Source of the DNA: Paenibacillus ottowii
Lineage (GTDB): Bacteria > Bacillota > Bacilli > Paenibacillales > Paenibacillaceae
Direction: 5' to 3'
DNA length: 64,000 nt
NCBI RefSeq assembly: GCF_006874425.1
Contig: NZ_VIJZ01000001.1
Span: forward strand, 62,001-126,000
In this document: positions 56,394 to 64,000 of the stretch, piece after piece
Layout of the letters: each line of letters begins with the position of its first letter
How positions within the stretch are numbered: the stretch's first letter is position 1
Made by a program: the position numbers and the translations under genes
Notes under the pieces: generated by a model
What the model was told of the DNA's origin: nothing
What the model saw: only the letters and a program-made list of their open reading frames with translations
Database searches by the model: none

Positions 56394-58999
56394 GCATCTC
56401 ATCCGAACGAACGATTGAATTCCCCCACGCTGGACTGGTTGTGTTGGTGGGAGCCTCGAACAGCGGCAAAACCACTTTACTGGACAAGCTGGTGAGCGAA
56501 GGGGTCTTATTGAAAACGGAAGTGGTATCCTCAGATCATTTTCGCCAGCTGGTTGGAGATACAGAATTTATAGACTGGCGTGGACTTCCTAGGCTGGAAT
56601 CGGACGTGCTGTTCTATGAGTATCAGCAGATGTCAGCCAAGGCCTTTGAAGCGATGGATACCATTCTGGCTATGCGCTGTCGTCTGAATAAGCTGACGGT
56701 TGTGGATGCCACCCATTTGTATGCTGAGGACCGTCAGAAATATGTACAGCTAGCAGCCAAGGCACACGTTCCTGTGATAGCCTTGGTGCTGGATGTACCC
56801 GAATCTGTGCTGCTGGAACGTGATTTAGGCAGGGAGCATCCGCGTGGCCGTCAGCGGGTCAAGCAGCAGGCGCAGCTGTTAAAGCGAAATCTGCGCGGTA
56901 TCCGGCAGGAAGGCTTTAACGCTTGCTATATCCTGAAGGATGTAGAAAAAATAAACTTTGCCCGTGGTGCTCAACCGCTGTTTCATGATATAGGGACAGG
57001 CATTGATATCATTGGTGACATTCACGGGTGCTATCGTGAGATGCTGGAAGTGATAGAGCAGCTAGGATATATAGAAGATCCGGAAGGGTTATACCATCAT
57101 CCAGACGGTAGAAGACTGGTATCCGTCGGGGATGTGATGAGCCGTGGTCCAGCATCGTTACAAGCGGTGCAGTTCTGGAAAAAGCACGTGGACGCCGGAC
57201 TCGCCTACATGATTGACAGCAATCATGGCTGGAAAATCGGTCGTTATCTTGATGGGAGAAAGGTGACTCTCAATCATGGAGATGAACGATTTGCAGCGGA
57301 GCTGACCCAATATGAGCACCAAGCGGGCAAGGCAGCAGCGGAACAGCTTAGAAGCGAGCTGAGAGATTTTCTGCTGCATGCACCCTCTCATCTTATTTTC
57401 GGCAGAAATGGGTTGCGGCACGTGGTTGTAACTCATGCCGGGATTAAGGATCATTTTATCGGCAAACAGTCGGCACGTATTTCGGATTACTGTCGTTATG
57501 GAGATACGGAAGGTCAGGATGCGAATGGAAAGCCCATCCGCAAAGATTGGTTCGTGGAACATGAATCGGGAGAAATAGTAGTATGGGGACATGATCCGAG
57601 ACCGCAGCCGACCCTTGTAAACCAGACGGTGAATATTGATCAGGGTGTGGTATTTGGCGGTATGCTGACCGCTTATCGTTATCCGGAAAAGGAATTTGTC
57701 AGCGTTCCAGCTCATGAGAATTATGCAAATGACCCGGATAGCCCACTTGTCCGGTGGCAGAAAAAACGGTTTTCCCCGCCGAATTTACGTAAGCTCATCG
57801 CTGGTTACAGTGTGCTGACAGAATCATATGGTGAAGTGCGCGTACAAGGAGAATCGGTCAAATCCGATATAGATGCCGTATCACATGTGACAGTACCGAT
57901 GGAGGAACTGGTATACATTCCACCGACGATGAGCCCTGCTCCCACGGTTTCCGCAGAGGAAGGTTATCTGGAGCATCCGCGTGAGGCGCTGGCTTATTAT
58001 CGCGGGCAAGGTGTACAAACGATGGTAGCGGAGAAAAAGCATATGGGTAGCCGGGCGATTTTGTTATTATTCAAAAACGAACAGGCTGCTGTTGAATATG
58101 TAGGCTATCCGACATTGGGCACGATCTACAGCCGAAGCGGACGACCTTTCTTTGGGCCAGACCTCGGGAAGCAGGTGCTGGAGAAGCTGAATGCGGATCT
58201 ACAGACTGCCGGATATTTTGAGCGGAACCAGACAGATTTTGTGCTGCTGGATGCGGAAATTGTACCGTGGAATCTCAAGGCTCGGGAACTAATTGCTGCA
58301 CAATATGCGCATGTGGGTGAAGCAGCTCTGCTGGATCGCAGTAAGCTGGTCGACAAGCTGAAGCAGGCGAAGGCTATAGGTCGGGAGGTTGAAGACTGGC
58401 TGGAGGAAATGAAACGGAAATATGCGAATGCGGTAACGTTTCAAGAGGCTTTTCAAAAATATTGCTGGGATGTAGACGGTCTGGATGAAATTCGTATTGC
58501 ACCTTTCCATACGTTGGCACACAGCAGCCGGACTTTTTTTGACCAATCTCATATGTGGCATATGGAGCAAAACCGGGAGCTGGCAGGACTGTCCACTCTG
58601 TTTATGGAGACAGAGTATCGTGTCATCACGGATGAAGCAAGCGAGGAAGAGGTTATTCGCTGGTGGAGTGAGATGACAGAGGATGGTCATGAGGGTATTG
58701 TGATCAAGCCGGAACGCTTTTTGATGAAAAATCGCGACAAGATGATCCAATCTGCAATCAAGGTGAGAGGCCGGAAGTATTTGCACATCATTTACGGTAT
58801 GGATTATCTGGCCCCTGAGAATTTAAAGCGTCTGAAGCAGCGTCGAACGAATAAAAAGGAGCGTCATGCCCTGATGGGAGGTGCGCTTGGGATGGAGGGC
58901 GTAGAACGTTTTGTCCGCAAGGATACGGTAGACCGTATTCATGAATGCGTCCTGGCCGCGCTATCTTTGGAGTCGGAGCCGATTGATCCGAGATTGTAG
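56390..58999 (+). CDS. pnkp: Polynucleotide kinase-phosphatase-ligase (bacterial Pnkp)
   Basis: A three-domain RNA-repair enzyme of 869 residues. The kinase P-loop GASNSGKT is at residues 21-28. The metallophosphatase domain starts with GDIHGC (Asp210, His212). The adenylyltransferase/ligase domain carries the nucleotidyl-lysine motif KHMG (Lys550). Together they heal 5'-OH and 2',3'-cyclic phosphate ends and, with Hen1, seal them. All key motifs are intact. Co-transcription with hen1 is clear from the four-base overlap. Confidence 0.95.
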   Translation: MSISSERTIEFPHAGLVVLVGASNSGKTTLLDKLVSEGVLLKTEVVSSDHFRQLVGDTEFIDWRGLPRLESDVLFYEYQQMSAKAFEAMDTILAMRCRLNKLTVVDATHLYAEDRQKYVQLAAKAHVPVIALVLDVPESVLLERDLGREHPRGRQRVKQQAQLLKRNLRGIRQEGFNACYILKDVEKINFARGAQPLFHDIGTGIDIIGDIHGCYREMLEVIEQLGYIEDPEGLYHHPDGRRLVSVGDVMSRGPASLQAVQFWKKHVDAGLAYMIDSNHGWKIGRYLDGRKVTLNHGDERFAAELTQYEHQAGKAAAEQLRSELRDFLLHAPSHLIFGRNGLRHVVVTHAGIKDHFIGKQSARISDYCRYGDTEGQDANGKPIRKDWFVEHESGEIVVWGHDPRPQPTLVNQTVNIDQGVVFGGMLTAYRYPEKEFVSVPAHENYANDPDSPLVRWQKKRFSPPNLRKLIAGYSVLTESYGEVRVQGESVKSDIDAVSHVTVPMEELVYIPPTMSPAPTVSAEEGYLEHPREALAYYRGQGVQTMVAEKKHMGSRAILLLFKNEQAAVEYVGYPTLGTIYSRSGRPFFGPDLGKQVLEKLNADLQTAGYFERNQTDFVLLDAEIVPWNLKARELIAAQYAHVGEAALLDRSKLVDKLKQAKAIGREVEDWLEEMKRKYANAVTFQEAFQKYCWDVDGLDEIRIAPFHTLAHSSRTFFDQSHMWHMEQNRELAGLSTLFMETEYRVITDEASEEEVIRWWSEMTEDGHEGIVIKPERFLMKNRDKMIQSAIKVRGRKYLHIIYGMDYLAPENLKRLKQRRTNKKERHALMGGALGMEGVERFVRKDTVDRIHECVLAALSLESEPIDPRL

Positions 59000-59019
59000 T
59001 TTACGAAGGAGGGATTGAG

Positions 59020-59817
59020 ATGGATAGGGGTACACCGTTAATTGATATTGGTGTGAACTTGATGCACCGTTCGTTTCATGCAGATCGGGAACAGGTGGTA
59101 GAGAGAGCAGCGGCTGTAGGGATTACACCGTTGATTATTACTGGAACCAGTGTCCGCAGTAGCCGAGAGGCTGCTCAGTACGCAGCACGTTATCCTGGTC
59201 AACTGTATGCTACAGCTGGTGTGCATCCCCATGATGCCAAAAGTTGCAGCACAGATACGATTCAGCAGCTTCGCCAACTTGCGGCTCAGCCGCAGGTCGT
59301 ATCCATAGGAGAATGCGGGTTGGACTATAACCGTGATTTTTCTCCGCGTGATGTACAGCGCCGATGGTTTGGAGAGCAGATTCAACTGGCGGGTGAACTG
59401 CATATGCCGTTATTTCTGCATGAACGAGATGCACATGAGGATTTTGTCGCTATGTTGCGAGAGCATCAGGGACTTGTTGATAAAGCGGTGGTGCATTGTT
59501 TTACCGGCACTGCACAGGAATTGCATACGTATGTGGAGATGGGACTGTATATCGGGATTACAGGCTGGATCTGTGATGAGCGGCGTGGCAAGCATCTGCG
59601 TGAGTTGGTGAGGGATATCCCGCTGGACCGGTTGATGATTGAAACAGATGCTCCATTTTTGACCCCGCGCAATCTGCCTGTGAAGCCCAAAGAAGGGCGT
59701 AATGAGCCGATGTATCTCGCTCATATTGCCGCAACAATTGCCGAGTGTACAGGTCGGAGCATGATGGAAATCGAGATTGCGACGACGGAAACAGCCAAAC
59801 GTTTCTTCGGATTATAG
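59020..59817 (+). CDS. TatD-family metal-dependent nuclease
   Basis: 265 residues with the TatD pattern: IDIGVNL at the start (in place of the common DxHxH), GVHPHDAK, GECGLDYNRDFSP, FLHERDA, VVHCFTG and ETDAPFLTPRNL. E. coli TatD is a 3'-5' exonuclease on single-stranded DNA and RNA. The first metal motif here is D-x-G-x-N rather than D-x-H-x-H, as in E. coli TatD itself. It lies 20 bp after pnkp with GAAGGAGGG before the ATG, so it is probably part of the repair operon and may trim RNA ends. Confidence 0.88.
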   Translation: MDRGTPLIDIGVNLMHRSFHADREQVVERAAAVGITPLIITGTSVRSSREAAQYAARYPGQLYATAGVHPHDAKSCSTDTIQQLRQLAAQPQVVSIGECGLDYNRDFSPRDVQRRWFGEQIQLAGELHMPLFLHERDAHEDFVAMLREHQGLVDKAVVHCFTGTAQELHTYVEMGLYIGITGWICDERRGKHLRELVRDIPLDRLMIETDAPFLTPRNLPVKPKEGRNEPMYLAHIAATIAECTGRSMMEIEIATTETAKRFFGL

Positions 59818-59819
59818 GA

Positions 59820-59848
59820 TTGTCAAAGCCATAGATGTGGTATATATT
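59820..59848 (+). promoter_or_regulatory. Promoter for the ykoEDC transcript
   Basis: TTGTCA (59820-59825), a 17-bp spacer and TATATT (59843-59848) lie right after the TatD stop codon and just before the TPP riboswitch. Confidence 0.65.
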
Positions 59849-59867
59849 ATAGTGAATTAAAAAGCAT

Positions 59868-59960
59868 TGTCGGGAGCTTGAGATAGTCAGGCTGAGAGGG
59901 TGGCCCTTGCCGCCGACCGTGAAATCTGATCTGGGTAATGCCAGCGTAGAGAAACCTAGA
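59868..59960 (+). ncRNA. TPP riboswitch (THI element)
   Basis: Contains the conserved cores GGCTGAGAGG (about 59890-59899) and CTGATCTGGGTAATGCCAGC (59925-59944), followed by GTAGAGAAA, the signature of the thiamine pyrophosphate aptamer. It should repress the downstream ykoEDC genes when TPP is abundant. The leader continues for about 310 bases and includes a CCGCC/GGCGG hairpin and a strong terminator before ykoE. Confidence 0.93.
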
Positions 59961-60191
59961 ACACGATACAAAAAGCAGGATTACCGCCTATTTGTGGCGG
60001 CTAGTCGATGAATTCGTTTCATATCCTATATCAAGCTAATGAGCTGCGGGTCTGTAAAAAATTGCAGACAGGCAAGGGCGTTTTGTTTTGCACCTGACTT
60101 TAGCTTGGTTTCAGTGCAGTAGGCCACTGTGCTATATGAGATATGTCGAGAACTGGTACTGTATGGTGATCATTTTATGACTGCGCATAAA

Positions 60192-60229
60192 GCTTGCCTG
60201 GAGATTCAGCTCCAGACAGGCTTTTTTTT
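60192..60229 (+). terminator. Leader terminator between TPP riboswitch and ykoE
   Basis: GCCTGGAG pairs with CTCCAGACAGGC (one bulge), followed by eight T. It lies about 230 bases after the aptamer and 45 bases before the ykoE start, so it is the likely expression platform for TPP-dependent termination. Confidence 0.8.
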
Positions 60230-60274
60230 ATGGTCAGAAGGCCTATTTTAACGAAAAAGGGGAGCGTATCAACA

Positions 60275-60871
60275 ATGAGTACGAATGTAAGAACGTCCAA
60301 AGGGCTGAAGCTGACTGATATTTTGGTCACGATTGTAATCTCCGTGGTGTTTGGACTGGTCTACAAAATATGGGGACCTGTCTATGATTTAATGAAACCA
60401 TTCGGTCTGCATGCCGAGCAACTGATGTACGGTATGTGGTTTATGGCTGGCACGTTCGCTTATCTTATTATTCGCAAGCCTGGAGTTGCGATTCTGGCAG
60501 AAGTAGCGGCGGCAACCGTCAGTGCTTTTTTAGGAAGCGAATGGGGCATGTCCACCTTGTACTATGGTCTACTGCAAGGCTTGGGAGCGGAGCTGTTCTT
60601 TGCGATTTTTCTGTATCGAAATGCAAACTTAGGGGTCGCTTCGCTCGCTGCGGTAGGGGCGGCTGTCACTTCTTTGATTTTAGACTTCAGCTACGGGTAC
60701 ATTGATCAGCTATCGACCTGGAACTATGTTTTGTATATTGGATTTCGGATGATTGGCAGTATTGTGATTGCTGGGGTATTCGCTTACTATCTGGCTAAGG
60801 CGCTGGAGGTAACCGGCGTTACGCGAAGTTTGAGACCTGCAACGGAACAAGATTATAAGGGGCTAGATTGA
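60275..60871 (+). CDS. ykoE: ECF transporter substrate-binding subunit YkoE (thiamine precursor)
   Basis: 198 residues with five to six transmembrane helices, matching the YkoE family (VVFGLVYKIWGPVYDL, IRKPGVAILAEV, DFSYGYIDQL). It is the S component that captures thiamine or its hydroxymethylpyrimidine precursor. The ATG at 60275 follows GGGGAG; the longer frame from 60194 would run through the leader terminator and is rejected. The TPP riboswitch upstream supports the substrate. Confidence 0.92.
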   Translation: MSTNVRTSKGLKLTDILVTIVISVVFGLVYKIWGPVYDLMKPFGLHAEQLMYGMWFMAGTFAYLIIRKPGVAILAEVAAATVSAFLGSEWGMSTLYYGLLQGLGAELFFAIFLYRNANLGVASLAAVGAAVTSLILDFSYGYIDQLSTWNYVLYIGFRMIGSIVIAGVFAYYLAKALEVTGVTRSLRPATEQDYKGLD

Positions 60872-62355
60872 TGAGCCCGGCAAACGAAGATGTGGCGGCT
60901 TCGATCACCCGTCTTCGGTTGAAATTTCCCGGTGAGCAAGAGCTGCTTTTTCACAATATGTCTTTAACTGTCCACAAAGGGGAAAAGCTGCTGCTGCTAG
61001 GGCCGAGCGGCTGTGGAAAATCAACGCTGCTTCAGGTGCTGAGTGGTCTGATTCCACGCACGATAGAAGTGCCTATGAAATGCGATGCTGCCGTGATCCC
61101 GAGTCTCTCTGGTATTGTATTTCAAGATCCCGATACGCAGTTTTGTATGTCGTATGTAGACGAGGAACTGGCTTTTGTGTTGGAAAACAAACAGATTCCA
61201 AGGGAGCAGATGCCATCCCGTATTCGTGAGCTGCTAATGCAGGTGGGTCTACCGACGGATGATATACATATGCCGATCGCCAGCATGTCACAGGGAATGA
61301 AACAGCGGTTGGCGATTGCATCTGTGCTAGCTATGGAGCCGGAAGTGCTTTTTCTGGATGAGCCGACGGCTTTGTTGGACGAGGAGGGCACGACACAGGT
61401 GTGGGATACCATTCGCAACATTTCGGCAGACCAAACATTGGTGATCGTAGAGCATAAAATTAATGAAATTGTCCATGATGTGGATCGGATTGTGGTGCTT
61501 TCAGCTCATGGGGAAATCATTGCGGATGGAAGCGCGGAAGAAGTATTTCATACGCATCGGCAGGCATTGTCCGAGTACGGCGTGTGGTATCCGGGAGTTT
61601 GGGATGAATCGTCTTCACCACGCTGGAATGAATCTATGATTCAGCAGAAGGGTGTGTTGCTTGCGGATTGTCCATCTACCTTAACACGTACAACGAATTT
61701 GCTAGAGCTGGAACATTTTAGCGGACTTCGGGGTGTAAGCTCAGTCATATATGTGGAGCAAGCGCTGGCGCAGCCTGGTGATTGGATTGGCGTGGTCGGT
61801 GAAAACGGGGCTGGCAAAAGCTCGCTGCTACTCTCTATGATGCGTTTACTCCGTACACAGGGGCGTTACTGTGTGGATGGAATTGAGGCAGGCGGCACGG
61901 AACAACTGGCAGAGCGCATTGGGTTTGCGTTTCAAAATCCTGAGCTGCAATTTGTAGCAAACACCGTACGAAGGGAACTGGAGTATTCGTTACCGAAGGG
62001 CTTGTTTACCGCTGAACAGCGTGGACAACGGGTAAATCGAATGCTCGTACAGTTCGGACTGGAGCGGCTGGATGAGCGTCATCCGTATCAGCTTTCGTTG
62101 GGTCAAAAAAGACGGTTGAGTATTGCTACGGCAATGATCCGGGAGCCCGAAGTGCTGCTGCTGGACGAACCGACCTTTGGGCAGGATGCGCGCAATACCT
62201 TTGTCATGCTGGATATGTTGGAGCAGCTGAGAGCGGCAGGCACGGCCATCGTGATGGTTACGCATGACCCGGAGATTGTCCGTCGGTATTGTACCGATAT
62301 ATGGCGGATTCAGAAAGGGGAACTACAGTATGAACCTGTCCTTTCCCCATCATGA
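60871..62355 (+). CDS. ykoD: ECF transporter duplicated ATPase YkoD
   Basis: A single chain with two ABC ATPase domains that power the YkoE/YkoC importer. Domain 1 has Walker A GPSGCGKST (about residues 45-53), SQGMKQR and Walker B VLFLDEPTALLD. Domain 2 has GENGAGKSS (about 310-318), SLGQKRR and VLLLDEPTFGQD. 494 residues. The ATG at 60871 overlaps the ykoE stop by one base (TGATG); a TTG at 60868 is an alternative start. Confidence 0.94.
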   Translation: MSPANEDVAASITRLRLKFPGEQELLFHNMSLTVHKGEKLLLLGPSGCGKSTLLQVLSGLIPRTIEVPMKCDAAVIPSLSGIVFQDPDTQFCMSYVDEELAFVLENKQIPREQMPSRIRELLMQVGLPTDDIHMPIASMSQGMKQRLAIASVLAMEPEVLFLDEPTALLDEEGTTQVWDTIRNISADQTLVIVEHKINEIVHDVDRIVVLSAHGEIIADGSAEEVFHTHRQALSEYGVWYPGVWDESSSPRWNESMIQQKGVLLADCPSTLTRTTNLLELEHFSGLRGVSSVIYVEQALAQPGDWIGVVGENGAGKSSLLLSMMRLLRTQGRYCVDGIEAGGTEQLAERIGFAFQNPELQFVANTVRRELEYSLPKGLFTAEQRGQRVNRMLVQFGLERLDERHPYQLSLGQKRRLSIATAMIREPEVLLLDEPTFGQDARNTFVMLDMLEQLRAAGTAIVMVTHDPEIVRRYCTDIWRIQKGELQYEPVLSPS

Positions 62356-63121
62356 AACTTGGCTGCATCGTGTGAATCCTGGCTTAAAGCTCGTGATGTT
62401 TTCCATGCTGTTTGTGGTCGTTATCGTTATCCATGATCCGAACGTTATGTTTAATGTTGCGTGTGCTATGCTGCTATTGCTTGTCTGGTCAGGACACCCA
62501 TGGAAGCGACTGCTGCTGTACGGATCTCCCTTTATATTGGTGTTTATTTCAACCTCAACAGGCATGATGATGTTCGGCAAAGGAGTAACGACATGGTGGA
62601 CATGGGGTCTAATCCACATTACACAGGAAAGTTTTTATCGAGGCATGCATCTGGGCTTTCGTGCATTGAGTATGGCCGCGGTAGGGTTGCTGTTTGGTCT
62701 AACAACTCGTCCGGTTAACCTTTTTTATTCACTGATGCAGCAATGGAAGCTCCCGCCCAAGTATGCATACAGCTTTTTGGCAGCTATGCGGTTGGTGCCG
62801 ATGATGGTGGAGGAATTTCAGGCATTGAGACACGCCCACCGCATTCGAGGTTTGCATCAGCATGTGTCCAAATGGAATATGTATGCTACGCTCCGCAGGT
62901 ACGCAATTCCGCTGCTTGCTCAAAGTATCCGGCGTGCGCAGCGCATTGCTATCGCCATGGAAGCTAAGGGGTTTGCTAACGAAACGAAGCGCACGTATTA
63001 TTATGCGATCGGTTATTCGACTGTAGATATCATATTTATTTTATATTTTGTGGTGATGCTGCTGCTGGCTTGGGGAATGGGTACCTCCTTTCCTTATATA
63101 GGCGTATCGGATGTACGTTAA
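62330..63121 (+). CDS. ykoC: ECF transporter transmembrane subunit YkoC
   Basis: 263 residues, several membrane segments, and the T-component coupling helices with AMRLVPMMVEEFQALRHAHRI and AMEAKGF, variants of the two short motifs that contact the ATPases. The ATG at 62330 lies inside the end of ykoD (26-bp overlap) with AAAGGGG before it; the open frame from 62264 lacks a ribosome-binding site. It completes the thiamine-precursor importer. Confidence 0.92.
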   Translation: MNLSFPHHETWLHRVNPGLKLVMFSMLFVVVIVIHDPNVMFNVACAMLLLLVWSGHPWKRLLLYGSPFILVFISTSTGMMMFGKGVTTWWTWGLIHITQESFYRGMHLGFRALSMAAVGLLFGLTTRPVNLFYSLMQQWKLPPKYAYSFLAAMRLVPMMVEEFQALRHAHRIRGLHQHVSKWNMYATLRRYAIPLLAQSIRRAQRIAIAMEAKGFANETKRTYYYAIGYSTVDIIFILYFVVMLLLAWGMGTSFPYIGVSDVR

Positions 63122-63136
63122 TTGTTACCAAAAGGC

Positions 63137-63165
63137 TTTGCCCGTTTTCTGCTCTGTGGTATATT
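63137..63165 (+). promoter_or_regulatory. Possible promoter of the methionine-type ABC importer
   Basis: TTTGCC (63137-63142), a 17-bp spacer and TATATT (63160-63165). No SAM riboswitch was recognised in the 138-bp intergenic region. Confidence 0.45.
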
Positions 63166-63259
63166 AATGCAATGGGAATTGACGGCTCGACAGACCCGCC
63201 TGGGCTGCCGGGCTTATTACATTTTCCCGCAGTAATGGATCATCAGGAGGCCAAGTTTC

Positions 63260-63985
63260 ATGATTAAGCTGCATCAGGTAAACAAGCATTATACCACCTC
63301 AAGCGGCCTATTTCATGCGGTTCAATCCGTGTCTCTTCAAGTGGAGGAAGGGGAAATTCACGGTATCATAGGTGCCAGCGGTGCCGGCAAGTCTACGTTG
63401 CTCCGGTTGATGAATGTATTGGAAAGGCCGGATGAGGGAAATGTGGTTGTGAACGGGGAAGATCTGACTCGCATGCCGGAAAAACGTCTCCGTGAGGCGC
63501 GCCGATCCATAGGGATGATTTTTCAGCATTATCATCTTGTTCACAATCGGTCGGTAAGTGGAAATGTAGCAATGCCGTTGGAGCTGGCAGGTGTCGCGAA
63601 AAAAGAGCGAGTGGAACGCGTGCGCGAATGCCTGCAATTCGTCGGTTTAGCGGATAAGGCAGAACAGTATCCGGCACAGCTAAGTGGAGGCCAAAAGCAA
63701 CGTGTGGCGATTGCCAGAGCTTTGGCGAATCGTCCTGCGGTGCTGCTTTGTGATGAGCCGACCTCAGCGCTTGACCCGCAGACGACCGCGGATATTCTAG
63801 GTGTGCTAAGGGAGATTAACCGTGAACTGGGAGTTACGATTGTAATCGTCACACACGATATGGACGTGGTTCGCAATATTTGTACCCGTGTATCCGAAAT
63901 GCGGGACGGGCATTTGCTTTCAACGAAACATGTAGCTGCCCCTATGGTAGGTTCAACAGTGGAAGCAGGTGATGCTGATGAATGA
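63260..63985 (+). CDS. metN: Methionine-type ABC transporter ATP-binding protein (MetN-like), lacking the NIL domain
   Basis: 241 residues with Walker A GASGAGKST (about 39-47), the signature LSGGQKQR and Walker B VLLCDEPTSALD. These and the MetN-like sequence IRLMNVLERPDEG-type region assign it to the methionine uptake group. Typical MetN proteins are about 340 residues and end in a NIL domain that senses methionine; this one stops after the ATPase domain. CAGGAGG precedes the ATG. A permease start overlaps its end. The methionine substrate is inferred from family and arrangement. Confidence 0.82.
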   Translation: MIKLHQVNKHYTTSSGLFHAVQSVSLQVEEGEIHGIIGASGAGKSTLLRLMNVLERPDEGNVVVNGEDLTRMPEKRLREARRSIGMIFQHYHLVHNRSVSGNVAMPLELAGVAKKERVERVRECLQFVGLADKAEQYPAQLSGGQKQRVAIARALANRPAVLLCDEPTSALDPQTTADILGVLREINRELGVTIVIVTHDMDVVRNICTRVSEMRDGHLLSTKHVAAPMVGSTVEAGDADE

Positions 63986-64000
63986 CATGTTAAGCATTAT
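63978..64000 (+). CDS. metI: Start of an ABC permease gene, probably metI (cut by window edge)
   Basis: ATG at 63978 begins MNDMLSI, overlapping the end of the ATPase gene by eight bases. This arrangement fits the permease that partners MetN. Only seven codons are visible, so the identity rests on context. Confidence 0.5.

Noticed and set aside
63122-63259. SAM riboswitch upstream of the methionine-type importer
   Set aside because: The intergenic region is only 138 bp and lacks the conserved S-box elements.
1-64000. CRISPR arrays, prophage, intact insertion sequences, tRNA or rRNA genes
   Set aside because: No regular spaced repeats, phage structural or integrase genes, transposases or tRNA-like folds were found on either strand.

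Overview
The window reads as chromosomal DNA of a Paenibacillus, most likely of the P. polymyxa group. Strong AGGAGG-type ribosome-binding sites, TTG and GTG starts, and homologues of B. subtilis des-desKR, adhA/adhR, hypO/hypR, ykoEDC and dgk/dck point to a Bacillales genome. Pectin-degrading enzymes (GH105, GH112, PL3 pectate lyase) and an S-layer-anchored protein fit a plant- or soil-associated Paenibacillus. No rRNA, tRNA, CRISPR array, intact transposon or prophage was seen.

Layout. 1-6.8 kb: a visibly AT-rich type I restriction-modification locus in the order half-hsdS, hsdR, small ORF, hsdS, hsdM, followed by scars (an hsdS scrap joined to the 3' tail of an SF0329-family gene). 7-9.4 kb: a Dus-family tRNA-dihydrouridine synthase, an SF0329-family gene and a decayed amidohydrolase. 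9.4-13.8 kb: AraC regulator divergent from a GH105/GH112 rhamnogalacturonan-oligosaccharide cassette. 13.9-20.2 kb: a small unknown protein, WYL regulator and VOC protein, SelO, an SDR and an amino-acid permease. 20.3-22.4 kb: a DUF3953-like relic and a divergent adhA/adhR pair with two similar operators. 22.5-26.5 kb: two exported proteins, one a large SLH protein. 26.6-27.9 kb: a HypO/HypR redox-sensing pair. 28-30.7 kb: a Fur-box-controlled siderophore-binding lipoprotein and an RCC1-repeat/stalk-domain exported protein. 30.9-32.6 kb: folD-fchA behind a ZTP riboswitch. 32.8-35.7 kb: the cold-response desaturase with its DesK/DesR two-component system. 35.8-40 kb: two deoxynucleoside kinases, a Gfo/Idh/MocA oxidoreductase and a phosphatase gene broken by an in-frame stop. 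40.2-50.1 kb: rtcB, convergent aroD and aroK, a pectate lyase, a kinase-fold protein, a glycosyltransferase, an MFS exporter, cysK and an aldo/keto reductase. 50.2-59.8 kb: two WYL regulators divergent from a five-gene RNA-repair operon (helical-repeat protein, RlaP-type nucleotidyltransferase, Hen1, Pnkp, TatD). 59.8-63.1 kb: TPP riboswitch and the ykoEDC thiamine-precursor ECF transporter. 63.2-64 kb: the start of a methionine-type ABC importer.

The part most worth following up is the WYL-flanked Hen1/Pnkp operon. Its enzymes can together seal and 2'-O-methylate cleaved RNA, and the gene set (RlaP, TatD, an uncharacterised scaffold-like protein and two ligand-sensing-type regulators) looks like a regulated response to RNA damage. 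RtcB, a different RNA-repair ligase, lies about 12 kb away. Many transcription units end in clear intrinsic terminators, so operon boundaries are fairly well defined. All functional calls come from reading motifs and recalled family features; no database search was run.
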